In this document: piece by piece, positions 18,563 through 27,245 of the stretch
How positions within the stretch are numbered: position 1 is the first letter of the stretch
Layout of the letters: each line of letters opens with the position of its first letter
NCBI GenBank assembly: GCA_013285445.1
Contig: CP053448.1
Coordinates: 1,984,001-2,048,000 of the forward strand
Direction: 5' to 3'
DNA length: 64,000 nt
Source of the DNA: Pseudomonadota bacterium
GTDB taxonomy: Bacteria; Pseudomonadota; Gammaproteobacteria; Xanthomonadales; Wenzhouxiangellaceae
Notes under the pieces: generated by a model
The model's input: only the letters and a program-made list of their open reading frames with translations
The model's database searches: none
Told to the model about the DNA's origin: nothing
Program-made: the position numbers and the translations under genes

Positions 18563-20248
18563 TCAGCCCGTGGTCTTGTGCATGCGCTCCAGAATCCGGT
18601 CGGCAACCCGGAACGCATTGGCGTAAATGGTCCAGGTAAACGGCACGCTGCCGCCGGTCGGCATGAAGCTGCCGTCGGTGACATAGACGTTATCCACGCC
18701 ATGAATGCGACAGTCCGGATCGAGCACCGAATGCACCGGATCCGTGCCAAAACGACAGCCGCCGGCCATCAGGTTGCGTGACGCGTTGCGGCGCACGCCG
18801 GATCGAACGCGATCAGCGCCCATCAGCTCGGCAATCCGGCGCGCCTTGCTGACCAGAAATGCACCGACCTGGCGATCGTGCGGATGCTGGCCGGTTCGAA
18901 TGCGGGCGACCGGCATGTCCCAGCGGTCCCGGATCGTCGGATCGAGTGAAACGCGGCAGTCATCATTGGGCAACCAGTCGCAGAACACCTCGAAACGCAG
19001 GTACTGCCGGGTGGTGAACGACTGCTTGAGCCGACGCTTGAGATCGCTGCCCCATCGCAGCTTGCTGCCGGCCCATTTGCTCGACTGCGCCCTGAGGATC
19101 GGATTGGGATGGCGCATCAGGAAATCGATCGTGCCGCCCTTGCGACGGGTTCCCATGCGATTGGGCAGGTCATACATGAAATACCAGTCCTGCAGACTGC
19201 GGTTGACGAAGGGGCCGCGCGTTCTCAGGGCAGCGGCGCGCCCGGCCGACATGCCGTCAACGTCGAACTCGGCGGTACCCGCGCCACCGGAAGAGAAAAT
19301 CAGGTTGCGGCCAACCTGGCCGTGATTGTTGCCCAGTCCGTCAGGGTGTTGCGACCCGCGCGAATTGAGCAGCAGTCGCGCGCTTTCAACCGCCTGACAG
19401 GCCACCACGAACAAGTCCGCCTCGATACGACGGGTTCGGCCATTGCGATCGCCGCACTCAACGGCAACCGCTCGCCCCTGCTGGTCGCTGATGATTCGCT
19501 TGGCCTGCATGCCGGGACGGATCTCCAGACACCCGCTGTCGAGGGCGCGGTCGAGCAGCGCTGCACGGGCACTGCCCTTGGCACCGCTCGAACAGCCATA
19601 GCTGCCGCAATAGCCGGAGTACTCGCAGGCTCGTCTCTGCCCGGAAGGCCGCGACAGAATGGCCCGCGGTGTAGGCAAAGGATGTAGACCTTTGCCGATG
19701 CAAACCGCGTCGATCTCGCCGGCAAACGGGTGCTCCAGCGTTGGCGGCTGGGGAAAATCGCGCGTCGACCGCGGTTCGGCGTTGGGATGCTCGACCACGC
19801 GCCCCGAGATCCCGACCTCCGTCTCGACCCGGGCATAGTAGGGCTCCAGATCGGCATAACTGATCGGCCAGTCAACCACGTTGGCGCCATCAATCGGGCC
19901 GAACTCGCTGGCCAGACGAAAATCCTCGGGCTTGAGTCGGAAGAAAAAGCCGCTCATGAAGTTGCTCGACCCGCCCACGCAGTTGCCGTTCCAGAAGCTG
20001 CGCCCGGCCCGGGCAACCCATTGACCATCGCGGTTGCGCGTTTCAAGTACGTGCGGTTGCTCGCTCACAGGCGGCTTGAAGACCTGTCGCCGACAGCACG
20101 CCAGCTCATCCTTGAAGAAATCGTCCTCGGTATACCAGCCGCCCTTCTCGAGCACGATCACCCGGTAACCGGCCTCAGCCAGGGTCTTGGCGACCGGCGC
20201 ACCGCCGGCGCCACTGCCAATGACGCAGACGTCGAACCCTTCATCCAT
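18563..20248 (-). CDS. GMC-family FAD oxidoreductase (large subunit)
   Basis: The product is 561 aa from the ATG at 20248, which overlaps the upstream stop as ATGGATGA. Longer in-frame starts would run deep into the neighbouring gene. The ADP-binding motif GSGAGG is at residues 11-16 with VLEKGG at the end of strand 2. The C-terminal GMC block (GTDPVHSVLDPD, then VYVTDGSFMPTGGSVPFTWTI) is clear. With the Tat small subunit encoded upstream it resembles the two-subunit core of gluconate/sorbitol-type dehydrogenases. No cytochrome c subunit is adjacent. The substrate is unknown. Confidence 0.9.
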   Translation of the reverse strand: MDEGFDVCVIGSGAGGAPVAKTLAEAGYRVIVLEKGGWYTEDDFFKDELACCRRQVFKPPVSEQPHVLETRNRDGQWVARAGRSFWNGNCVGGSSNFMSGFFFRLKPEDFRLASEFGPIDGANVVDWPISYADLEPYYARVETEVGISGRVVEHPNAEPRSTRDFPQPPTLEHPFAGEIDAVCIGKGLHPLPTPRAILSRPSGQRRACEYSGYCGSYGCSSGAKGSARAALLDRALDSGCLEIRPGMQAKRIISDQQGRAVAVECGDRNGRTRRIEADLFVVACQAVESARLLLNSRGSQHPDGLGNNHGQVGRNLIFSSGGAGTAEFDVDGMSAGRAAALRTRGPFVNRSLQDWYFMYDLPNRMGTRRKGGTIDFLMRHPNPILRAQSSKWAGSKLRWGSDLKRRLKQSFTTRQYLRFEVFCDWLPNDDCRVSLDPTIRDRWDMPVARIRTGQHPHDRQVGAFLVSKARRIAELMGADRVRSGVRRNASRNLMAGGCRFGTDPVHSVLDPDCRIHGVDNVYVTDGSFMPTGGSVPFTWTIYANAFRVADRILERMHKTTG

Positions 20249-20885
20249 GGGCGGCACAGACTCCGACAACATCGCGGCGGGGCCGGAAATAGGCGTCATC
20301 GAGCAGTCGATACCAGCGCTTGTCCGGCGGCGGCGCGGGAAAACCCGGCTGGTGAGCCAGCCAGCGCCAGCCCGTACCGTCGATGTTTCCGCCATAGACC
20401 GGATCGGCCAGCAGGGACTCGATGACCACATCGAGATGCCGCGAAACCCAGCGTTCCCAGCTGCTGTCTTCGATCAACGACAGCAGCAACGCTTCGCGCT
20501 GCTCGCTTGTCAGGTCTTCAAACGGACGGCCCTGCTGCTGACGAGCTTGCTGATTGAATTCACTGACCCGCCCGAGCAGAAACTCGCGCCGGTCGACGGC
20601 AGTGTGCGGCAAAACCGTGCGGGCGTAAGTCAGCGTACCGGCCTGTTCGGCGCCGGGACCGTCTCCGTCGTCCGGCAACAGGTGTCCGTAAAGCGCACCG
20701 AGCGTGCGCCAGGGCTCAGCCTCCAGCCTCCGCGCCGGCATGTGCCGGCACGCAAACAACGCACCGGCCGGTACCACCGCCAGCCAGGCAGCCGTCAGTC
20801 CACCGGCGCGCATCAGTTCACGCCGCGTGCATCCAGTCGGCCCGGATTCACCCCGCTTGCGGTGTCCGTCGTCAGGCTGACTCAT
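20241..20885 (-). CDS. Gluconate 2-dehydrogenase subunit 3-family protein
   Basis: The product is 214 aa. The N-terminus carries TRRELMRAGG followed by a hydrophobic run and GALFAC, a Tat-type signal. The rest is a helical small-subunit fold with EPWRTLGALYGHLLPDDGDGPG, typical of the gamma subunit of membrane FAD dehydrogenases. AGGA six bases before the ATG at 20885 decides the start. It overlaps the GMC gene by 8 bp, so the two are coupled and probably exported together through Tat. It is divergent from the phospholipase D-like gene. Confidence 0.85.
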   Translation of the reverse strand: MSQPDDGHRKRGESGPTGCTRRELMRAGGLTAAWLAVVPAGALFACRHMPARRLEAEPWRTLGALYGHLLPDDGDGPGAEQAGTLTYARTVLPHTAVDRREFLLGRVSEFNQQARQQQGRPFEDLTSEQREALLLSLIEDSSWERWVSRHLDVVIESLLADPVYGGNIDGTGWRWLAHQPGFPAPPPDKRWYRLLDDAYFRPRRDVVGVCAAHG

Positions 20886-21063
20886 GCATTCCTCGCGGCG
20901 GGCGAACAATGCGGTCAGACTAACTCAAACAGCAAAGGGTCGCCTTGACCTGGGCCATGTTCTGACCCGGGCTTGCGGTAAACTGACCACCACGGCGAGC
21001 GGCTGGACATCAGCCTGCAACCGGAACCGGATGGCTCGTGATCACCAGGAGTACCTCTGCCCA

Positions 21064-22536
21064 GTGAACGATTCCGATGCGTCGATGGCTGCCGCCCGTA
21101 AGCGGCGACGCTGGCTGCGCCATGTTCTGCTTGCACTGGCTGCCGCCTACCTCATCGCTTTGCTCTACGGCCTGTTTCGGCCATTGCCTGCCGGCATCGA
21201 CTACGCAGGCCCGTGGCGCCCGGCCAGCGAGGTCCGGTTCCTGGCCGACAGCACATGGCTTGACGCCAATGGCCACCAGCACACCGAGCGGCAGATTTTC
21301 GACGCTGCCTTTGCCATGATCGAGCGCGCCGAGTCGCTCATCGTCAGCGATTTCTTTCTGGTCAATCAGTTCGCCGGTCAGGCCAGTGACGCGCATCGTG
21401 CACTGTCGCGTGAGCTTATCGATGCCCTGGCCCAGGAACGCCTGACCCACCCCGGCATGCATGCCCTGTTGATTACCGATCCATTCAATACGCTCTATCG
21501 CGGCGTCCGTCAGCCGCTGTTCGACGCGCTAAGGCAGGTCCACGTACCGATTGTCGAAACTCGCCTGACGCGGCTGCGTGACCCGAATCCGGCCTGGTCG
21601 GCCGCCTGGCGTTTGTGCTGCATGTGGCTGGGCAACGACCAGGATGGCGGCTGGCTGCCCAACCCGGTCGACCAGGGCAAGGTCAGTCTGCGCACCCTGC
21701 TGGCCTTGCTCAACTTCAAGGCCAATCACCGCAAGACGCTGGTGGTGCACGGCGTCAGCGGCTGGGAAGCGCTGGTGACCTCGGCCAATCCGCACGACGC
21801 CAGCAGCCGGCACGACAACATCGCCATCGCGTTCGATGGGCCTGCGGCCGAAGACCTGCTGGCCACCGAACGGGCCGTCGTCGAGTTTTCTTTCCCCGGC
21901 AGATTTCAGTGGCCGGAGTTGCCGCCGGCTCGGATCAGCAACCGGGGCGAACTGGAGGTGCGGGTCCTGACCGAGTCGGCAATCCGTGACGCGGCGCTGG
22001 ACATGCTTCGCCAGGCCGGTGCCGGTGATCGAATCGATCTGCTGATGTTCTACCTCTCTCACCGCGACCTGGTCCGTGCACTCATCGACGCCCGCAGTCG
22101 TGGCGTCGCGGTTCGCGTTCTGCTCGACCCCAATCGCGATGCCTTCGGCCGCGAGAAAAACGGCATACCGAATCGCCAGGTCGCATGGGAGCTGCATCGC
22201 AACCAGGTCGATGTCCGCTGGTGCAACACCCGCGGCGAACAGTGCCACGGAAAGATGCTCGTGCTTCGGTCCGGCGAAGGCGAGCAACAGATTCTGGCCG
22301 GATCGGCCAACTTCACCCGGCGCAACCTCGACAACTACAACCTCGAGACCAACATCCAGGTGCGCGCGGCAGACGGCGCTCCCTTCGCGCAGGCGGTGAA
22401 TGGATTCTTCGACGAACGCTGGCACAACACGCCCCAACGCATCCACAGCCTGCCCTATTCCAGTTTTGCCGACGAATCGAGGCTGCGCTACTGGCAATAC
22501 CGAATCATGGAGGCCACCGGTCTGTCAACCTTTTGA
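21064..22536 (+). CDS. Phospholipase D / cardiolipin synthase-like membrane protein
   Basis: The product is 490 aa from a GTG with AGGAGT 11 bases upstream (21047-21052). A basic N-terminus is followed by one membrane helix (HVLLALAAAYLIALLYGLF). Two PLD-type repeats follow: NHRKTLVVHG with a later TSANPHD, and CHGKMLVLRSG with AGSANFTRRN. The His and Lys of each HxK are kept, but the Asp expected four residues after each Lys is His or Arg, so catalysis may be altered. A transfer or hydrolysis role on phospholipid head groups is the family expectation only. Confidence 0.8.
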   Translation: MNDSDASMAAARKRRRWLRHVLLALAAAYLIALLYGLFRPLPAGIDYAGPWRPASEVRFLADSTWLDANGHQHTERQIFDAAFAMIERAESLIVSDFFLVNQFAGQASDAHRALSRELIDALAQERLTHPGMHALLITDPFNTLYRGVRQPLFDALRQVHVPIVETRLTRLRDPNPAWSAAWRLCCMWLGNDQDGGWLPNPVDQGKVSLRTLLALLNFKANHRKTLVVHGVSGWEALVTSANPHDASSRHDNIAIAFDGPAAEDLLATERAVVEFSFPGRFQWPELPPARISNRGELEVRVLTESAIRDAALDMLRQAGAGDRIDLLMFYLSHRDLVRALIDARSRGVAVRVLLDPNRDAFGREKNGIPNRQVAWELHRNQVDVRWCNTRGEQCHGKMLVLRSGEGEQQILAGSANFTRRNLDNYNLETNIQVRAADGAPFAQAVNGFFDERWHNTPQRIHSLPYSSFADESRLRYWQYRIMEATGLSTF

Positions 22537-22754
22537 AGCCACACCCGCAGCAACGAGCGCACGTCTGAAAAAAACCGGTAGAGGCACGGCCTCCGGCCCG
22601 ACCCGCCGGGCCGAAGAGGCGATATACTCGAGAAGGGCATGATTGACGGGCAGCGCATGTGCACCGACACCTCCATCAACTCCCGATTCCCGATCATTGC
22701 CGTACCGGCCCTGAATGCTGCTCTGGCGCCGGGCGGATGCACACCGTGAATTCG

Positions 22755-22982
22755 ATGGCACAGTTACAGCTGCAATCTACAATCATCTGCCCGCACTGTA
22801 GCCACCAGGCTACATTGAAAATGCCCACAGACGCCTGTCAGTATCTGCTCGACTGCCCCGCCTGCGGCGCGCTGATCCGGCCCCATACCGGCGACTGCTG
22901 TGTGTTCTGCTCCCACGGCAGCACACCCTGCCCGCCGGTACAGCGCGACGGGCGTTGTGGCGCGCCCAGAGGCAGTCGGTGA
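22755..22982 (+). CDS. GDCCVxC-type zinc-ribbon small protein
   Basis: The product is 75 aa. Cys pairs in ICPHC and DCPACG form a zinc-ribbon-like core, followed by the diagnostic GDCCVFCSHGSTPCPPVQ. This family of unknown function often sits beside metal or redox genes. The ATG at 22755 begins the conserved part; in-frame ATGs further upstream encode no conserved sequence. The stop overlaps the next start as GTGA, which couples it to an AhpD-like protein. Confidence 0.8.
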   Translation: MAQLQLQSTIICPHCSHQATLKMPTDACQYLLDCPACGALIRPHTGDCCVFCSHGSTPCPPVQRDGRCGAPRGSR

Positions 22983-23557
22983 GCTGGATTCGTTCGATCA
23001 CGGCTGACCGGGCCGACGAGGCTCTGGCCCGGCGCTATGAACGACTCGCGGGTGACCGGGGCCAGCTGGACCATATTCTGCTGGTTCATGGCCTCCTGCC
23101 ACATACCCTTGACGGACACATGGCGCTTTATCGCAGCGTCCTGCACCACCCGCGCAATCCGCTTCATGCCCGTCTGGCCGAGGCGATCGGCATCCGGGTC
23201 AGCCTGATCAACGGTTGCGACTACTGTGTCGCACACCACAGCCGCGGCCTGCGCGCGGCCTGCGACTCCGGCACAGCAGCCCGCTGTATTCAGGCTCTGA
23301 GAGATGGGCGCTTCGAACCGGCGTTCACCGCTGCAGAGGCCGCGGCACTGCGCTACGCCGATCGCCTGACCCGCTCACCGGCCACCGTCGAGCTTGCCGA
23401 CATCGAGCGGCTGCGCGCGCACGGCTGGAATGATGCGGCCATTCTGCAAATCAATCAGGTTGCGGCCTATTTCGGCTATGCCAACCGGGTGGTGCTTGGC
23501 TTGGGTGTCAAGCTTGAAGGCGGCATGGGCGTCGACCCGCCCCCCGAAGCCATCTAA
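22979..23557 (+). CDS. AhpD-like peroxidase-related protein (CMD family)
   Basis: The product is 192 aa starting at a GTG that overlaps the previous stop. The all-helical carboxymuconolactone-decarboxylase fold carries C80-D-Y-C83 with H87 (NGCDYCVAHHSRG), the redox-active CxxC-x3-H arrangement of AhpD. Family members reduce disulfides or peroxide-linked partners. Pairing with a Cys-rich zinc-ribbon protein suggests a thiol-redox job. It is distinct from the ahpD beside ahpC at 52.8 kb. Confidence 0.85.
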   Translation: MSWIRSITADRADEALARRYERLAGDRGQLDHILLVHGLLPHTLDGHMALYRSVLHHPRNPLHARLAEAIGIRVSLINGCDYCVAHHSRGLRAACDSGTAARCIQALRDGRFEPAFTAAEAAALRYADRLTRSPATVELADIERLRAHGWNDAAILQINQVAAYFGYANRVVLGLGVKLEGGMGVDPPPEAI

Positions 23558-23599
23558 ACTCGAATGCGCGGTAGCTGATGATCGGCTCACACCTTCGCC

Positions 23600-24250
23600 T
23601 CAATTGCCGCGGCCGCCATCTGGAAGGGGCTGCACGCGCGTGACCAGCACGATTTCACAGGCGCCTGCACCGGTGTCACTGCGGGTCAGTGACGTGCGCC
23701 AGCGCCAGCCGTCGGCCCGGTCGACGTTGACCAGATAGCCGCCCAGGCGCACGAACTGATCCGGGTCGATCTGATCGATTTGATCGGCAATTCCTGCGCT
23801 GGCCGGAATCAGGTGCATATTGGCACTGTGCTGCTCAATATCGCGACGCGGGATCGGAAACTCGTCAACCCGCCACCGGTAGAATCGTCCGCTCTGGCTG
23901 ATGCGGATCTTCTTGAGCACTTCGGGACGCGCCATCGGCCCCCAGCCAAACGCAACATCAAGCGGAGAGAGCTCTGCCTCGACGCCACTGCGGTAGCGCT
24001 TTCGGCCGAGAACGCGGGCCTCGATCTCGAAATTGGCAACCGGTTCAATCAGGAATTCGCCCGCCGAAAACGGACCTGGCGAATCATCCAGCGCCTGCTG
24101 CAGCGGCGGCCCGTCGACCGAGAGCTGGTGATTGAAGGTTGGCGCTTGGCGTACGGCGCCATCCAGGGCCTCGTAGACCGGCGTTGGAGCGGGCCAGAAC
24201 CACCACAGGATCAGCAGGAACGCGCCTGCCCACAGAAGCCGGCGCATCAT
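23600..24250 (-). CDS. Membrane-anchored protein of unknown function
   Basis: The product is 216 aa. One N-terminal membrane helix (LLWAGAFLLILWWFW) is followed by a soluble, probably periplasmic, beta-rich domain with FSAGEFLIEPVANFEIEARVL. I recognise no family. It lies 42 bp downstream of the ubiB-like gene on the same strand and may share its transcript. The frame is intact and codon use matches the neighbours. Confidence 0.7.
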   Translation of the reverse strand: MMRRLLWAGAFLLILWWFWPAPTPVYEALDGAVRQAPTFNHQLSVDGPPLQQALDDSPGPFSAGEFLIEPVANFEIEARVLGRKRYRSGVEAELSPLDVAFGWGPMARPEVLKKIRISQSGRFYRWRVDEFPIPRRDIEQHSANMHLIPASAGIADQIDQIDPDQFVRLGGYLVNVDRADGWRWRTSLTRSDTGAGACEIVLVTRVQPLPDGGRGN

Positions 24251-24292
24251 GGCAGCGTGTCCGGTGGGCCATATACGATCGCATATCCCCGG

Positions 24293-25975
24293 CTACTCAT
24301 CACGCCCGCTTCTCCAGATTGACAGGAGCAGCCAGATACCGCCCAGAGCCGCCCCGATGAAACCGATCAGACCGAACAGCGGCAAGCCAAACGCCTCACG
24401 CTCGCCCTGGACGTTGAGCACGATGGCCGAACCAATGATGAGCGCTGCGGTGACCACGCCCAGGGTCAGGCGGCTGGCTGCACGGTCCAGGCGCTGGCTG
24501 ACGTCCTTGAGCGCCTTGATATCGACATGCACCTCGATACGGCCCTTGCGCGCGCTGCGCAGCAACCGGCTCAGATCATCCGGCAAGCCACCCAGCAGCC
24601 GCAGCGTCTGGCTTAGCCCTTTCTGCAAGCGGCGGGCAACGTTGAGCGGCGCGTAGTGGCGGCGCAGCACGTCACCGATGACCGGCGCCGCCTCACCGGC
24701 CATGTCGAAATCCGGATCAAGCGACCGGCCCATGCCCTCCAGGGTGATGAACGCCTTGAACATCAGCACCAGGTCGGGCGGCAGCACCAGGTGATGATGT
24801 CGCAGCACCGAAGTGATTTCACCGATCATGTCGGCCAGCTCCAGTCTTTCCAGCGGCACGCCATGATAATGATCGATGAACTCGGCGACGTCGTCACGCA
24901 GCCGGGCCTCGTCAATGTTCGACTCCTCGCTCCAGTCGACAAGAATTCGGGAAGCAGCGTCGGGGTCGCGCGCGACCAGTCCATGCAACAGCTCGGCCAC
25001 CTCGTGCCGACGCTCGTCCGACAGCCGTCCGACCATGCCGAAATCGAGTAGGCCAATCCGGTTGTCTGGCAGATACATGATGTTCCCGGGGTGTGGGTCG
25101 GCGTGAAAAAAGCCGTGCTCGAGAATCATCAACAGGATGCCGCGGGTACCGCGCGCGGCGATCAGGTGCGGATCGAGACCGGCCTTGTGGACGCCCTCGT
25201 AATCGCGGCCGGGAATGCCTTCCAGACAGCTTTGCACGTTGAGCCGCTCGCCGCTCCACTCCCAGCAGATCTCCGGCACCACGATGCCCGCATCCTCCTC
25301 CAGGTTGGCGGCGATGCGCTCGGCGTTTCGGCATTCGGCCGCGAAGTCCAGCTCGCGCCGGAGCGACTGCGAAAACTGGCGGACCAGGAGCCGCGGCCGG
25401 TAATGGCTGAGATCGCTGGCCTCGGACTCGATCACTTCGGCCAGCCGCCTCAGCAGTCTCAGATCTGCCTCGATGACCGGCCGGATGCCGGGGCGGCGCA
25501 CCTTGAGTACGACGCAGGTCCCGTCCTCGAGCCAGGCGCGATGCACCTGGGCCAGCGAGGCGGCCGCCAGCGGCTCGCGTTCTACGCGCTCGAACACCTC
25601 GTCGGGCGGCGCGCCCAGGTCCTCGGTCAGCTGCGCTTCGATCGGATCCCATGGCACGGGGGGCGCATGGTCCTGCAGCTTGCTGAGCTCGGCCAGCCAC
25701 TCCGGACCGAACAGGTCAACGCGCGTGGCCAGCACCTGGCCGAGCTTGACGAAAGTGGGCCCCAGCTCTTCGAGCACCCGGCGCAAGCGCGCGGGCGGCT
25801 TGAGCTGGGCGAGTTCCTCGCCTTCTTTCCAGTGCAGGACCTTTCCCGCCCGTTCGAGCGCTCCGGCCATGCCGACACGCTGGACCACGTCGCCGAAACC
25901 ATAGCGGATGAGTACTGACGCGATGTCCTGCACCCGACCGATGTCGCGAGCCGCGCTGAGTGCTTGCCAGAGCAT
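24293..25975 (-). CDS. ubiB: UbiB/ABC1-type atypical kinase
   Basis: UbiB supports ubiquinone biosynthesis or coenzyme Q transport through an atypical kinase/ATPase fold. The product is 560 aa. The signature KxGQ helix is present (FVKLGQVLATRVDL), then the Ala-rich nucleotide loop (AAASLAQVHRA), VVLKVRRPGI, the catalytic FHADPHPGNIMY and the metal-binding LLDFGMVG. Two C-terminal membrane helices anchor it. The start at 25975 gives the family N-terminus; the frame stays open to 26215 but overlaps the divergent lipoprotein gene. Other ubi genes are not adjacent, so a second ABC1 paralogue is possible. Confidence 0.88.
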   Translation of the reverse strand: MLWQALSAARDIGRVQDIASVLIRYGFGDVVQRVGMAGALERAGKVLHWKEGEELAQLKPPARLRRVLEELGPTFVKLGQVLATRVDLFGPEWLAELSKLQDHAPPVPWDPIEAQLTEDLGAPPDEVFERVEREPLAAASLAQVHRAWLEDGTCVVLKVRRPGIRPVIEADLRLLRRLAEVIESEASDLSHYRPRLLVRQFSQSLRRELDFAAECRNAERIAANLEEDAGIVVPEICWEWSGERLNVQSCLEGIPGRDYEGVHKAGLDPHLIAARGTRGILLMILEHGFFHADPHPGNIMYLPDNRIGLLDFGMVGRLSDERRHEVAELLHGLVARDPDAASRILVDWSEESNIDEARLRDDVAEFIDHYHGVPLERLELADMIGEITSVLRHHHLVLPPDLVLMFKAFITLEGMGRSLDPDFDMAGEAAPVIGDVLRRHYAPLNVARRLQKGLSQTLRLLGGLPDDLSRLLRSARKGRIEVHVDIKALKDVSQRLDRAASRLTLGVVTAALIIGSAIVLNVQGEREAFGLPLFGLIGFIGAALGGIWLLLSIWRSGRDE

Positions 25976-26077
25976 GGCCTGTATCCGGTTGAAGTCTTGC
26001 CTAGAGTAGCTTATCGGCGCCCCACAGGGCGCGCGAACCCATTCACGCCGCAATGGCCGACCGGGTAGAATCCGCCC

Positions 26078-26710
26078 ATGATCCGCGCTTCGAACATCCT
26101 GCTCTGCTTCGCTGCTCTGGGCGTGCTGGCCGGCTGCGCCACCACCCCTGTGCAAAATCAGGACAATATCTGCGATGTGTTCGAGCAGGAACCAGGCTGG
26201 TACGACGATGCCCATGACAGTGAACGCCGCTGGGGCGTACCCATCGCGATTCAGATGGCAATCGTGCAGCGCGAATCCTCCTTCAGGGGGCGTGCAAAAC
26301 CCGAACGCACACGCCTGCTCGGCTTCATTCCGTGGCGGCGGCCATCGTCGGCGGAAGGCTATGCCCAGGCCCAGGACCCGGCCTGGCAGGATTATCTCGA
26401 GATGACCGGCCGCTCAGCCTGGTTTGCCAGCCGCTCGGACATGAGCGACGCACTGGACTTCATCGGCTGGTACAACTACACCAGTCACCAGCGCCTGGGC
26501 ATTCGCCGCAACGATGCCTTCAACCTGTACCTGGCCTATCACGAGGGCCACGGCGGCTACGAGCGCGGCAGCTGGAAGAACAAGCCCAAGGTACAGCAAA
26601 CCGCGCGCGAGGTCGCCGAGCGCGCCGAGCGCTACGCCCGTCAACTGCCGGCCTGCGAGGATCGCTTCCGCTGCGCGGCCTGGTGGAAACTCTGGCCCTT
26701 CTGCCGCTGA
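26078..26710 (+). CDS. Transglycosylase-like lipoprotein
   Basis: The product is 210 aa. The signal ends VLAGCATT, a clear lipobox, so it should be lipid-anchored in the envelope. The mature part has AIQMAIVQRESSFRGRA, where the Glu-Ser pair resembles the catalytic Glu of SLT-type lytic transglycosylases, and a conserved FNLYLAYHEGHGGYERG near the end. Murein cleavage is inferred. The 3' end overlaps the convergent membrane-protein gene by 70 bp. Confidence 0.75.
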   Translation: MIRASNILLCFAALGVLAGCATTPVQNQDNICDVFEQEPGWYDDAHDSERRWGVPIAIQMAIVQRESSFRGRAKPERTRLLGFIPWRRPSSAEGYAQAQDPAWQDYLEMTGRSAWFASRSDMSDALDFIGWYNYTSHQRLGIRRNDAFNLYLAYHEGHGGYERGSWKNKPKVQQTAREVAERAERYARQLPACEDRFRCAAWWKLWPFCR

Positions 26711-27135
26711 GGCCACAGGGCAACATAGACGGCCGCACCGGCCACGCCGGGCAGCGCCATTCCAACCATGCCGGCTGCCGTGCGCGCGGCTGCAATGGCG
26801 GTCACCGGCAGCATGGCGTCCATCAGCAGCAAGGCGACCACCACGGCGAAGAACCCGGCCAGCAGGTGGAGGACAGCCCGACCGGACGGCCAGAGCCAGG
26901 ACAGCCCGGCAGCAACCGGAAACGCAACCACCAGGGCCGCCGCCACGATGATCGCCCATATCGGCGCAAACTCGGCCAGATCAGCCAGGGTTGTGATCAG
27001 CCGTGTACCCAGCGAAACCGTTTGACCCAGCTCGGTGATCCGCGCCAGGTTGAGCTGGGTCTGAATGATGCTGCCTACGGCCGCGGTCACGATCACGGCG
27101 GCCAGCCAGGCCAGAAACCATCTCAGTGCGTTCAT
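26641..27135 (-). CDS. Small four-helix membrane protein, unknown function
   Basis: The product is 164 aa from the ATG at 27135, where it begins MNALRWFLAWLAAVIV. About four hydrophobic helices span the protein, including IWAIIVAAALVVAFPVAAG and LLAGFFAVVVALLLMDAML. I do not recognise the family. Its 3' end overlaps the lipoprotein gene by 70 bp on the opposite strand. Hydrophobicity and a family-like start favour it as real. Confidence 0.6.
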   Translation of the reverse strand: MNALRWFLAWLAAVIVTAAVGSIIQTQLNLARITELGQTVSLGTRLITTLADLAEFAPIWAIIVAAALVVAFPVAAGLSWLWPSGRAVLHLLAGFFAVVVALLLMDAMLPVTAIAAARTAAGMVGMALPGVAGAAVYVALWPQRQKGQSFHQAAQRKRSSQAGS

Positions 27136-27245
27136 CGAACAGGCTCCGCGCATCGTCGGGGCTACAGATTACCAGCTCGCTGTTTGCTATCTTGAACGGG
27201 TCACAATCGCTGCCCCTGCATGGTCCGCTTTGAATGGAGTCACGA

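Noticed and set aside
22488..22742. Small gene on the minus strand before the GDCCVxC gene
   Set aside because: There is no ribosome site, its codon use is unlike the neighbours, and it overlaps the phospholipase D-like 3' end. The gap holds only a weak TATACT and a GC-rich hairpin.
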